Shown: piece after piece, positions 32,954 to 41,834 of the stretch
Layout: the number at the start of each line of letters is the position of its first letter
How positions within the stretch are numbered: position 1 is the first letter of the stretch
Assembly (NCBI GenBank): GCA_964548585.1
Contig: CAZJRS010000006.1
Location: 1 to 64,000, forward strand
DNA: 64,000 nucleotides
Direction of reading: 5' to 3'
DNA from: Methanocella_A sp964548585
GTDB lineage: Archaea; Halobacteriota; Methanocellia; Methanocellales; Methanocellaceae
The notes under the pieces: generated by a model
Databases searched by the model: none
What the model was told of the DNA's origin: nothing
Seen by the model: only the letters and a program-made list of their open reading frames with translations
Position numbers and translations under genes: made by a program

Positions 32954-33670
32954 TTAAGCGCTCTCGATTAGCCCGTCCCTGACCTTGATGATCCGGCCGG
33001 TCTGGGCGGCCAGTTCGGGGTTGTGGGTGACCATGACGACGGTGAGTCCCTGTGCGTTGAGGCGCTTGAAGACGTCCATGATCATGTCACCGGTCTTTGT
33101 ATCCAGGTTGCCAGTGGGCTCGTCGGCCAGCAATAATGCAGGAGACTTCACCAGGGCCCTGGCGATGGCTACGCGCTGCTGTTCGCCACCCGACAGCTCA
33201 ACGGGCCGGTGATTCATGCGGCTCTCCAGCCCGACCAGACGCAGGGCTTCTGCAGCCTTAGCGCGGCTGTCCTTGATGCCTGCCAGCCTGGCCTGCAGCT
33301 CTACGTTCTCCAGTGCAGTCAGGAAGGGCAGCAGGTAGAACTTCTGGAACACGTACCCGATTTTCTTACAGCGGACGCTGGTGAGTGCGGCATCTTTCAT
33401 GCGAGAGATGTCCTGCCCGTCGATGATGACCTGGCCGGAGGTCGGCAAATCAAGGCAGCCGATGATGTTCAGCAGCGTGGACTTACCCGAGCCCGACGGT
33501 CCGATGATCGATACGAACTCGCCTGGCCTGATAGCCAGATCGACGCCCTTAAGGGCGTCTACAGTGACTTTGCCCATTCGGTAGGACTTTTTCAGGCCTC
33601 TGGCCTCCAGGACTGGATTGCTACCCGCAGACTTCTCAATTATCTTAGTGGCTACTTTTTGCTCACTCAT
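32954..33670 (-). CDS. MacB/LolD-type ABC transporter ATP-binding protein
   Basis: A 238-residue ATPase with Walker A GPSGSGKST, Q-loop, the signature LSGGEQQRVAIARAL, Walker B ALLLADEPTGNLD and a His switch VTHNPELA. The MacB/LolD type is clear from TGNLDTKTG. It overlaps the permease by 8 nt. With the permease and PadR regulator it forms an efflux or lipoprotein-type export system with no HlyD-type partner in the cluster. Confidence 0.94.
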   Translation of the reverse strand: MSEQKVATKIIEKSAGSNPVLEARGLKKSYRMGKVTVDALKGVDLAIRPGEFVSIIGPSGSGKSTLLNIIGCLDLPTSGQVIIDGQDISRMKDAALTSVRCKKIGYVFQKFYLLPFLTALENVELQARLAGIKDSRAKAAEALRLVGLESRMNHRPVELSGGEQQRVAIARALVKSPALLLADEPTGNLDTKTGDMIMDVFKRLNAQGLTVVMVTHNPELAAQTGRIIKVRDGLIESA

Positions 33671-34793
33671 AGCGAATCGCCTCCAGCGGCTGTATTTTTG
33701 CTGATTTGTACGCAGGTATCAGGCCTGCGAGCACTCCGATCACAGTCATGAAGATGACCGCCCGGAGGATGACATCGGTCGATGCAAAAGCCGCGCCGAA
33801 CATGACCTGCATGAGCAGGAAGGACATCAGTATGCCGATGACGCTTCCGGCGAGGCAGACGATGACCGACTCCTCCATGACCATGGTTAGGATCTTCACG
33901 CGACTGGCACCGATTGCCCTCAGCATCCCGAACTCTTTGGTCCGCTCGGATACCGACATAAACATGACCATTAAGGTGACCACGCCGGCAACCAGGAGCA
34001 TGGTGAGATTGATCATGCCCATGAAGGTATGGGTGGTCGATGCCATGTTATTCAACGTGTCGGCCACGTCTTTCTGAGTCATAACCTCAAGCTCCGGGAA
34101 CTGAGTTTTCACAGCAGATGCCAGATTGTCGACCTTATCAGTGGACTGAGCAGCCAGGATCACCGTGGACACGCCCGGCCGGTTGAAGATCTCTTGCGCC
34201 GTCGCCAGAGGGACAAGTACCATACCGTCGATGATGATAGAGCCGGTGGGCTCGGCAATCCCGGCTACCGTCAGATTCCTGTTCTGCAGGGTGACCTGAT
34301 CGCCGACATGTACCTTGTAGTACGTATATGCCGCGTATGATCCGAGTATGACTTCATCTTTACTATTCAGCGTACCCCGGCCATTCAGGAAGGTCGCGTC
34401 ACTGTAGTACGCCTTCTCCTTGCCTTCGGGTATGCCGACAGCGATCACCTGGGGCGGGCCGCTCTGGAAGAGCGAGGGTGCCTGAGGTACCAGCAGCAGC
34501 GGTGCGCTGCGGCTCGAATCGATGCCGGTTACATTCATCAGCTGACCGGCCTTCTCCAGCGTCATGCTTGATGAGACGGGAGGGAACTCCAGTGCAGCGC
34601 CTGCCTGTGTCGAGGGCGTCTTCACGTACATCTGCCCAACCAGCTTGTCTTGAGAGTCGGTAAACATTTTGTCCATTGAATTCGTGGCGGTGGACAAGAC
34701 CAGGAAAAGCATAATGCAAACTGCTATTGCTATGACCGTTAGCCCGGTCCTTGTCTTTCTCTGCCACATGTTTTTGAATGCGATATCTAACAT
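33663..34793 (-). CDS. FtsX/MacB-type ABC transporter permease
   Basis: A 376-residue permease: one N-terminal membrane segment (NMWQRKTRTGLTVIAIAVCIMLFLVL), a large extracytoplasmic MacB_PCD domain (about residues 45-235), then three C-terminal segments with SERTKEFGMLRAIGASRVKI, the FtsX core motif, and the final PLEAIRYE. It pairs with the ATPase downstream. It starts 5 nt after padR. Confidence 0.93.
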   Translation of the reverse strand: MLDIAFKNMWQRKTRTGLTVIAIAVCIMLFLVLSTATNSMDKMFTDSQDKLVGQMYVKTPSTQAGAALEFPPVSSSMTLEKAGQLMNVTGIDSSRSAPLLLVPQAPSLFQSGPPQVIAVGIPEGKEKAYYSDATFLNGRGTLNSKDEVILGSYAAYTYYKVHVGDQVTLQNRNLTVAGIAEPTGSIIIDGMVLVPLATAQEIFNRPGVSTVILAAQSTDKVDNLASAVKTQFPELEVMTQKDVADTLNNMASTTHTFMGMINLTMLLVAGVVTLMVMFMSVSERTKEFGMLRAIGASRVKILTMVMEESVIVCLAGSVIGILMSFLLMQVMFGAAFASTDVILRAVIFMTVIGVLAGLIPAYKSAKIQPLEAIRYE

Positions 34794-34798
34794 TTCTA

Positions 34799-35314
34799 TT
34801 ACCCCATGTCGATTAGTTTCTTGTAAAACTCCACAGCCATGCCAAGTTCCTCGATACCCTTATCGAGGACCGCTAAAGAGTATTTATCCATGTACTGGCT
34901 GAACTTTACGCGTTTTTCCTGCGCTTCCTTCAGCTCTTCCTGTTTTTCCCGGTAGAGCGGCTCTACTACTCTGTGCCGCTCCTCAGGAGTGATCAGCGCG
35001 AAAAAGACCGCCTTGCACCTGAAATCATACTCCGTCTCCCTCGGCCCCATGGGCGTGGCGACCATGACCTTCAGCTGCCCGATCCCTGCGGGTGTGATCT
35101 GGTAGATCTTCTTATCAGGCACTTTCTCCTGCGCTTCGCGCTTACCTTCTATACAACCGTCTGCTTCCAGTCTAGAGAGCCTGGGGTACAGCGAGCTGTT
35201 GCTGAGATTGATGTAACGCTTGCCGAAGCTTGCCTCCAGGTGCTGCTTAAGCTGGTAGCCATGTGCCGGCCCGGCCAGCAGCGCCCCGAGGATGAGGATG
35301 TCAAGATCGACCAT
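34799..35314 (-). CDS. PadR-family transcriptional regulator
   Basis: A 171-residue PadR/Vir protein: LDILILGALLAGPAHGYQLKQHLEASFGKRYINLSNSSLYPRLSRLEADGCIE is the winged helix, followed by a C-terminal helical dimer domain (EKQEELKEAQEKRVKF). It is the first gene of padR-permease-ATPase and probably represses its own operon. A set of four related 10-bp units at 15-bp pitch lies upstream (35344-35398). Confidence 0.93.
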   Translation of the reverse strand: MVDLDILILGALLAGPAHGYQLKQHLEASFGKRYINLSNSSLYPRLSRLEADGCIEGKREAQEKVPDKKIYQITPAGIGQLKVMVATPMGPRETEYDFRCKAVFFALITPEERHRVVEPLYREKQEELKEAQEKRVKFSQYMDKYSLAVLDKGIEELGMAVEFYKKLIDMG

Positions 35315-35343
35315 ATGTGGTTCACCTTTTGATAGTTCTAACT

Positions 35344-35398
35344 GACATATGTTTTTATGAACTATGTCTGTTTGACCTATGTCCGAATGGACTATAGT
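35344..35398. promoter_or_regulatory. tandem operator of padR: four 10-bp units at exact 15-bp spacing
   Basis: Units GACATATGTT (35344), GAACTATGTC (35359), GACCTATGTC (35374) and GGACTATAGT (35389) share the pattern G-A-x-C/A-TAT-G/A-x-x and begin exactly 15 bp apart. They start 30 bp from the padR start codon. This is a likely binding array for PadR dimers that sit on alternating faces of the helix. Confidence 0.6.
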
Positions 35399-35590
35399 TA
35401 GTCTGGGTATTTATAGTTTGCTATAAAACGGTTCTGTCAAGTCTTCGGTTGATAGAAATTTAACCATAACCAAATATCACGAAAAGAACCGATTATTGAC
35501 GCAAAAAAGCAAATAATAGACTGTAATTACAAAATAAGTATTATAACTTGATATTTACTGCAAAGATTATATATCGCCAGTGATAATTAG

Positions 35591-35602
35591 TTAGTATACT
35601 AA
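35591..35602. promoter_or_regulatory. 12-bp palindrome at the promoter of the Cys-rich miniprotein
   Basis: TTAGTATACTAA lies about 25 nt after the TATA box near 35570 and 14 nt before the ATG, where transcription should begin. It fits a repressor site. Confidence 0.45.
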
Positions 35603-35615
35603 ACTGGTGGTTAAT

Positions 35616-35780
35616 ATGGATAGGCTTGCAGAGGAACGTCTTAAATTCTATGGGTCCTGGTGTCCTCACCAGCAATCGATGTTTTGCCAGAACAGAGAAG
35701 GCTGCAGCGACTGCTGTATCAAGGACGAGATGGATATGACCGCAGCTACCCCCGCCTCCAAAATGATAGCGGTACTTTAA
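35616..35780 (+). CDS. 54-residue Cys-rich protein
   Basis: A small frame with a good GGTGG ribosome-binding site 5 nt before ATG 35616. It reads MDRLAEERLKFYGSW at the start, then CPHQQSMFCQ and EGCSDCCIKDEM, giving five Cys and one His in 20 residues, with a hydrophobic end. The Cys/His density suggests an Fe-S or zinc site. Its promoter carries a TATA box and a palindrome. Function is unknown. Confidence 0.6.
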   Translation: MDRLAEERLKFYGSWCPHQQSMFCQNREGCSDCCIKDEMDMTAATPASKMIAVL

Positions 35781-35901
35781 ACATCGTCAGGTAAAAACTC
35801 CGCCCGATGGGCGAGTGATAGCTAGGCGAACTTTACCTTTTTCTATGCAAGAATGAATGTAAAAGGGGTAGTTCCCGATCTATATATCTGCGGGAAAACG
35901 G

Positions 35902-37950
35902 TTATCTGGAATCCTGCACCTTCGCGGGCCCCTCTTTTCGGCACGCCGGGCACCCGTAATCGTAAGCCTTGCCTCGGACCGCTTTTCCGTCAGGGCCTTT
36001 TGTTGATGGCGGAGTTACCTTGATGTGATGCAGCCGGTGCTTCTCACATACGACCTTGTCAAACTTGATTGAACCGGGTGGAACGTTAAACGTGTTCCGG
36101 CAGTTCGGAAAACCGCTGCACGCGATGAACTTGTTTTTATCAGACTTTCGTTCCCTGACGACCAGCGCGCTTCCGCACAGCGGACATGGCCCGATCTCGC
36201 TGTCGGCCGCGAACCCGCCCCGGAGGAGCCTGCTGATATCGCTGCGGTTTTTCTCCAGCTGATCGAAGACCTTGTCCAGCATGTCCCGGGATTCTTTCGC
36301 CACGGTATCTTTTTTCATCTGGCTGCTGGCGATGGAGTCCATGTCTTTTTCCAGCCGGCTGGTCATCGCGTTGCTGGTGATGGCTGATGCATGTGCCTTC
36401 AGCGCATCGATCAGCGAGATGCCGGTGGCCGTCGGCTGGGGAGGGTTGTTCTCGATGTAGCCGCGGCTGTACAGCTTTGCCAGCGCCTCGTGGCGGGTGG
36501 CTTTGGTGCCGAGGCCGAGGTCTTCCATCATCTGGACCAGCTTTCCTTGTCCATAGCGCTTTGGGGGCTCGGTTTTCTTCTCCAGCAGATCGGCTTTTTT
36601 CACGAGCAGCTGGTCCCCGGTTTTCAGCACTGGCAGGATTTCGTCCTTCGGCATGCCGTACGGGTAGTGTTTTCTCCAGCCGGGAATGGTGAGCTGTTTG
36701 CCGTTAGCGATGAAAGGTTCGCCGGAGATGTCGATCTCCGCCTTGATCACGTCCCACTCGCAGGGCGCTGACAACGTGGCGAAGTACCGGCGAACGACCA
36801 GCTCATAGAGCTTCCAGTGCTTGTCATCCAGGTCGGTCCGCTTTGCGCATGCCACTGGATAGATGGGCGGGTGGTCCTTGCTCTCGACTTTGCCCCGGGT
36901 GGGCGTTATCGTCGGCTGTGCCAGCAGTTCGTGAGCACTCTTCGCAAAATCGGGGCTGACCTTGAACATGCTGAGGATGTCTTTGAGGTTCAGTGTATCT
37001 GGATATACGGTATTATCAGTACGGGGGTATGAGATCCAGCCGTTAATGTATAGCGCCTCTGCGATCTGCATGGCGTTTGCAGCGGTGAACCCGAGGGCGC
37101 TGGCGGCCTTGACAAACTCGGTGGTATTAAAGGGGATCGGGGGCTGTTCCTTTTTGCGCTCGGCTTTAAGATCCTTGACAAAGGCAGTTTTCCCAAGCTT
37201 CTTGTGGATGGCAGCAGCCTCTTCCTTTTTATCGAACCTGCCCCGCCGGTGGGACGCGTTGAAGGACTGATCCCCCTTGAGCAGAGTGGCGATTATCTCC
37301 CAGTAGGGCTTTGAGGCGAATGCCAGTATTTCCTTTTCCCGGTCGACGATCAAGGCCAGCAGTGGTGTCTGAACCCTGCCGACTGACAGAAAGTCTTTCC
37401 CGAACTTGTTACCGGCGATAGACACAAACCGGGTCAGTGCAGCACCCCAGACGAGGTCGATCTCCTGCCGGCACTCGCCGGCTGCGGCGAGGTCGAAGTC
37501 GACAGCCGTCGGGCTGGCGAAAGCCTTGGTGATTTCCTCTTTTGTAAAAGAGCTATAGCGAACCCGGTCAAAGGCCGGGTTTGAGATCTTTTTAATGATC
37601 CGATACGCCTCGGCACCGATCATCTCCCCTTCCCGGTCGTAGTCAGTCGCGATGCTGACACGAGTCGATTTCGGGGCCAGCGTGATGAGAGCAGCCACCA
37701 GGTCCTTTTTAGAAGGGGAAGTGATCACCGGAGCACGGATCAGCTCTCGGGGCGGAAATGCGCTCCACTTCTGGTAGGATTCGGGAAAATCGATCTCGAG
37801 AATATGCCCCGCGAGACCGATGACCATAGCGTCCGAAGCCTTTGACCGGTACGCTGGCACCCCGTTGATGCGCTCCTGCACTTTGTCGTTGAACAGGATA
37901 GCTGCGATCTTGCTCGCCGCATCGTGCTTCTCAGTGATGATCAGGTGCAT
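35902..37950 (-). CDS. topA: DNA topoisomerase I (type IA)
   Basis: A 682-residue type IA topoisomerase. It has the N-terminal TOPRIM domain (MHLIITEKHDAASKIA and IATDYDREGEMIG with the acidic metal residues), the active-site tyrosine in NGWISYPRTDNTVYP and a C-terminal zinc finger with CPLC and CSGFPNC. It relaxes negative supercoils. Length and motifs match the archaeal TopA group. Confidence 0.96.
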   Translation of the reverse strand: MHLIITEKHDAASKIAAILFNDKVQERINGVPAYRSKASDAMVIGLAGHILEIDFPESYQKWSAFPPRELIRAPVITSPSKKDLVAALITLAPKSTRVSIATDYDREGEMIGAEAYRIIKKISNPAFDRVRYSSFTKEEITKAFASPTAVDFDLAAAGECRQEIDLVWGAALTRFVSIAGNKFGKDFLSVGRVQTPLLALIVDREKEILAFASKPYWEIIATLLKGDQSFNASHRRGRFDKKEEAAAIHKKLGKTAFVKDLKAERKKEQPPIPFNTTEFVKAASALGFTAANAMQIAEALYINGWISYPRTDNTVYPDTLNLKDILSMFKVSPDFAKSAHELLAQPTITPTRGKVESKDHPPIYPVACAKRTDLDDKHWKLYELVVRRYFATLSAPCEWDVIKAEIDISGEPFIANGKQLTIPGWRKHYPYGMPKDEILPVLKTGDQLLVKKADLLEKKTEPPKRYGQGKLVQMMEDLGLGTKATRHEALAKLYSRGYIENNPPQPTATGISLIDALKAHASAITSNAMTSRLEKDMDSIASSQMKKDTVAKESRDMLDKVFDQLEKNRSDISRLLRGGFAADSEIGPCPLCGSALVVRERKSDKNKFIACSGFPNCRNTFNVPPGSIKFDKVVCEKHRLHHIKVTPPSTKGPDGKAVRGKAYDYGCPACRKEGPAKVQDSR

Positions 37951-38023
37951 TCAGGTAACACTTGACCGACATGAGATATGAGTATGACGGTATCCGGGGT
38001 GAAAGTAATCCGAAAGATGCCAG

Positions 38024-40327
38024 TCATCGCGGTGGCATCCCGGTAACGCAGTCTCTATATGCCCCTTTGACGAAGTACGAATAGCCCCGGTCACTATTCG
38101 GCACCTTTTCTACAATACCTTTCTCGTATAGCTCACTGATATGATAGTGCGCCGATGTCGTAGAGATGTTCAGCGCCTTTGCCAACTCCTGGCTGGACAT
38201 CCCGGGAGTAACGGCGAGCAGCAATAGAGCTCTGCGCAACGGCTCCCTCCTCATCAGGGATAGGAGTAAACGTTCAGCCTCAGTAGATGTACCCGCATTC
38301 GTAAAGTAGCGCAGGTATTTACTATCCTCCTGGAAGGTCACTACCTTGTGGTTGAGTGATAGGATCAGCAAGTGATATCGGATGGTGCCTAGGTTCATCG
38401 CCAGGCCTCGGGAAATGTCGGCGGCGGTGGCACCGGGGCTATCTACGATATACTTCAGGATGGCATTGCGGTTTTCGTTCTTGTCGATACGGCTCCGGGC
38501 ACGGGAGACGGCCCCGAAGAGAAATAGCCTCAATACGATGTAAATGGTGGCAGCAGCAGCGATACCGGTAGCGATGCCGGCGCCGGATGCCAAGACACGG
38601 CCATCGCTGGTAGCATAATATAGCGTGCTGTTATCGACCGCGGCAGCAGTAACCAGGCTATCAAGTGGCTTTTCCCACAGCAGGTTTCCTTTATCATCGA
38701 TAGCGTACAGGCCTCTTGCATAGATGCACCGGGACTTGCCATAGATGATAGGCGACTCATACTGGGCCCAATAATAGTCCAGATAGGTCACGTTATCACC
38801 GGGATAAACCCGGATTCTACCAACATAAGCCGGATCAAGTGATTTGCCTGGCTTCCAGCCCATTAGAGTTGCCTTATCATTAATACTGTGGATTTCAGTA
38901 TCACCTATACTCGGCAGAGCTGTCTTTATGTTCTCACGGTCAATCCGCAGGATGTTTTTATCCGCTTCGGGAATGGTAAAGCCCCATAGCTCTTTTCCAC
39001 TCCCGAGGTCATAGACGATGATGCGGTCAGGATCAAACCGTTTTGTGTACATCGTCCACTGAAATGTGGCGGCATCAGAATAAATACTGGAGTTAACGAC
39101 ATAGACGATCCCGTTCTTTGCTGCTATCGGCTGCATGTAATTATCATTGCCATATACCCAGGTAAGGGTAGACAGGTTGCCGTCCGAAGCGATTTTGTGC
39201 ACCGTCTTTTCTTCAATACCGAACTCTATGCTGTGGAGTTCCGTCATGTAAATATTACCTTTATCATCTACTGGCATAAGGTCGAATAACGAGTATGTGA
39301 TGGCGCCTTCAAAGCGACTTTCGGAAAGAATGGTACCATAGCGATCAAGCGTTACAACCCCATCTTTTATCGGTACGATCACTGTGCCATTATAGTATAG
39401 AGGCAAGCCGTACAATCCATGGACAGTCGATTCGGAAATCGGCTGAAGTGCGGCACTCTGCCCGATATCGGTTCTCCAGGCAGGCATCCCCTCCGAATTA
39501 TACGCTAGTATCAGACTTGTAGGTGGCATCACCCCGGTTGTATCCCCATAGGCAGCCATTACCTCATTGCCTATCTCCGCAGGGATACCAGGATAGTCGT
39601 TCGTATTATCAGGATAGCCTCCCAGGACATAATACACCATGCCATCCTCGCCGATCGCCGGGGGGAAAGCAAGGTTATGCTTGGAGAATATGCGTCCCCC
39701 ACTTTTGTCAAGAACATCCAGCTGGTGATTGTGGTACAGGTAAAGACGGCCGTTATGCTCGGTCAGGGTAACAGCATAAGGCAGAGTAATATCACTAGAA
39801 ATGAAAAACCACGAATTAAGTGTGCCGCCGGAGACGGTATCAGTAAAGTTATACTGCCAGTCAACGCTTCCGTCAGGTGAAATAGCCAGCAGGGCGGAAA
39901 TCACACTCAGGCTTGAAGGAGTGATGACACTGTTACTTGAAGGCCGTACGTTTTCGTCAGTCGGCGGATGTACAACATATACATAAACATTGCCGTCCGC
40001 CTCTGCCACTACCGGGGATGGGGACGTAGCATAGCCATTAACAGTAAGGCTATTCAGTAGTCTCCAGTTCCCGGGAATGTCCAGTTTCCAGCTCAGGTTT
40101 CCATCACTACTGATAGCAGCTAATTCGTTATCCCTGATAGTGTACAACATATCGTTGCTGCCGACAAACAGGTGATCTACACTATCGTTTCCGGATATTT
40201 GCCACCGATCAACCATCTCCGAGGGATTTACAGGCTCCTGCGGATAGATGATAACCAGACACAATAAACCTGTCAAAAGGGACAGCAGCAATAGTAACAC
40301 GGTCCCAAAGCTGAATCCTTTTCTCAT
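38024..40327 (-). CDS. membrane-anchored beta-propeller sensor with two winged-helix DNA-binding domains
   Basis: A 767-residue protein. Residues about 8-30 form a signal anchor. Residues about 45-590 have repeated blades of the PQQ/WD type (ISSDGNLSWKLDI, AISPDGSVDWQYN, VDDKGNIYMTEL, IDDKGNLLWEKPL), predicted outside the cell. A second membrane segment is at about 600-620. The inside part (630-767) has two ArsR/MarR-like winged helices: GATAADISRGLAMNLGTIRYHL and GMSSQELAKALNISTTSAHYHI. This reads as a one-step transmembrane regulator. The ligand and target genes are unknown; the divergent secreted protein gene at 40516 is a candidate. Confidence 0.85.
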   Translation of the reverse strand: MRKGFSFGTVLLLLLSLLTGLLCLVIIYPQEPVNPSEMVDRWQISGNDSVDHLFVGSNDMLYTIRDNELAAISSDGNLSWKLDIPGNWRLLNSLTVNGYATSPSPVVAEADGNVYVYVVHPPTDENVRPSSNSVITPSSLSVISALLAISPDGSVDWQYNFTDTVSGGTLNSWFFISSDITLPYAVTLTEHNGRLYLYHNHQLDVLDKSGGRIFSKHNLAFPPAIGEDGMVYYVLGGYPDNTNDYPGIPAEIGNEVMAAYGDTTGVMPPTSLILAYNSEGMPAWRTDIGQSAALQPISESTVHGLYGLPLYYNGTVIVPIKDGVVTLDRYGTILSESRFEGAITYSLFDLMPVDDKGNIYMTELHSIEFGIEEKTVHKIASDGNLSTLTWVYGNDNYMQPIAAKNGIVYVVNSSIYSDAATFQWTMYTKRFDPDRIIVYDLGSGKELWGFTIPEADKNILRIDRENIKTALPSIGDTEIHSINDKATLMGWKPGKSLDPAYVGRIRVYPGDNVTYLDYYWAQYESPIIYGKSRCIYARGLYAIDDKGNLLWEKPLDSLVTAAAVDNSTLYYATSDGRVLASGAGIATGIAAAATIYIVLRLFLFGAVSRARSRIDKNENRNAILKYIVDSPGATAADISRGLAMNLGTIRYHLLILSLNHKVVTFQEDSKYLRYFTNAGTSTEAERLLLSLMRREPLRRALLLLAVTPGMSSQELAKALNISTTSAHYHISELYEKGIVEKVPNSDRGYSYFVKGAYRDCVTGMPPR

Positions 40328-40515
40328 ACCCGGCTCACATATGGTTGTTAGGAGACTGCTTAAATATAGGTTCTCTCACAAAAGGCTAATTTTGTCGTTT
40401 ACAGACAGATCGGGCGAAAGGAGTACTGGGAGCGCGCTTCCGCATACATTGTCCCGCGGATTGCATCGGATCGACTTATTCGAATCACAGTTGATCATTA
40501 TACCCGGGGATAGGA

Positions 40516-40797
40516 TTGAAGACCAGAACGATAACGATCGCCTTTGCAGTACTACTGACGGCCAGTATCGCAATACTGACAACCAGCGCATGGACCTCGC
40601 CTTACTTGTATCCGGTACCGAACACACAGCCAGTGTATTCATATCCGACCTCAGGCTGTGAGTTGCCCATTGCCCAGGGAACACCGGCGGTGGGAACAGG
40701 TTCCGCGCTCGGCTGTCCGGGGTGCCCGGGATGCCCTGGCCAGAATAATACCACACCAGTAAAACCGGGAGATCCGATTTGCTACGCGATCAGGTAA
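40516..40797 (+). CDS. small secreted Cys/Pro/Gly-rich protein
   Basis: 93 residues from TTG 40516 (GGGGATAGGA just upstream). There is a signal peptide (TITIAFAVLLTASIAILTTSAWT), then a Pro/Tyr-rich part (PYLYPVPNTQPVYSYPTSGC) and the repeat GCPGCPGCPG before NNTTPVKPGDPICY. The three close Cys suggest metal or disulfide use. It is divergent from the propeller sensor, with which it shares a 188-bp promoter region. Function unknown. Confidence 0.65.
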   Translation: MKTRTITIAFAVLLTASIAILTTSAWTSPYLYPVPNTQPVYSYPTSGCELPIAQGTPAVGTGSALGCPGCPGCPGQNNTTPVKPGDPICYAIR

Positions 40798-40879
40798 CCG
40801 GTTTTAAAGTGTATTGGAGAATTATTAACCTTGGGCAGTACAGGTAATATATTTAATAAAAGCAGCCGTCTTTCTATCT

Positions 40880-41767
40880 ATGGACAGCCTGACTCATGCC
40901 CTTTTCGTAGCAGTATTTGCTGCCCTCGGAGGCTGGCCGGAACTGATACCGTTCGCAGTGCTGGGCGCGGTGATACCGGATATCGATGTGACATTTCAGC
41001 GATTTTCCGACCGGGATCCGAAGTGGTACATCTTTACGCATGGAGGTATTACCCATAGCTTGATCGGTGCAGGGACAACCTCAGTGATATTTGCCCTGGT
41101 CGGACTTATCGTGATTCCAGTCGCATTCCCCGAATACGGAGCTGTCAGCCCCTTAGTGGCCATCGGTGCCGCGCTGGCGGGGACCTTAACCCACGTACTC
41201 CTGGATTACCTCGCTTTTCCCGGCATTCCCTTGTTGTACCCGTTTAGCGATCATAAGTTTACTCTGGGCATCATGGCCGGGCCGAGCATGTTTCTGACCC
41301 TTGCCAGTGTCGGCTACCTAGGATTTATGGTCATAGGGCAAGCCAGTATCAATAATCCATGGCTCTACGTGTTCGTTTTTGCCGCCGTGATCCTGGTAAG
41401 TACTATGCTTAAAGCGTACGTCCGGAGCAGGGTCGAGGGGGTGACGATACCCGGTATGATCCCCTTGAACTGGCTGGTTATACAGGAGACTGCGGACTCG
41501 ATCCTGGTTTACAGGTATAACCTGCGTAAGGGAGCATTACTGGGCATGAAGTACGAGAAAGTAGTGGGATCTAAATTCCCCGACAGTCAAAGCGATAGCC
41601 AGAGCCCTGAGCTGCGACGCATGCGCTACCACTCCTATGTCATTGTAGAGGAACATAACGGAGACTCGATCAGGTATAGTGATCCGTTGCGCGAGCACGG
41701 CCATCTGTGGTATCCCCCGTACCATAAAAGCGTCTGCGTTCCCGTGAAAAATAGGTCCGGTCGTTGA
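40880..41767 (+). CDS. YdjM-like membrane-bound metal-dependent hydrolase
   Basis: A 295-residue membrane protein matching the LexA-binding inner-membrane hydrolase (YdjM) family: MDSLTHALFVAVF (His near 6), VLGAVIPDIDV and FTHGGITHSL with conserved Asp and His, then several membrane segments to about residue 180 and a soluble C-terminus. The substrate is unknown. A TATA box near 40848-40856 lies about 27 nt before the ATG, so the mRNA is probably leaderless. Confidence 0.85.
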   Translation: MDSLTHALFVAVFAALGGWPELIPFAVLGAVIPDIDVTFQRFSDRDPKWYIFTHGGITHSLIGAGTTSVIFALVGLIVIPVAFPEYGAVSPLVAIGAALAGTLTHVLLDYLAFPGIPLLYPFSDHKFTLGIMAGPSMFLTLASVGYLGFMVIGQASINNPWLYVFVFAAVILVSTMLKAYVRSRVEGVTIPGMIPLNWLVIQETADSILVYRYNLRKGALLGMKYEKVVGSKFPDSQSDSQSPELRRMRYHSYVIVEEHNGDSIRYSDPLREHGHLWYPPYHKSVCVPVKNRSGR

Positions 41768-41834
41768 AAGCGACGCCCCGGAAAACGGGAGAGGTTATTG
41801 AAAGCGCTGTCATTCCAGTATCACGGGGACGACT

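Larger units (their letters stand above)
35315..35615. other. 301-bp divergent intergenic region, padR and Cys-rich miniprotein
   Basis: No protein frame is seen. The padR side holds the repeated operator at 35344-35398. The middle (35400-35560) is AT-rich and contains TATTTATAG near 35410. The right end has ATTATATATC near 35568-35577, a TATA box for the miniprotein, and a 12-bp palindrome at 35591-35602. Confidence 0.6.
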
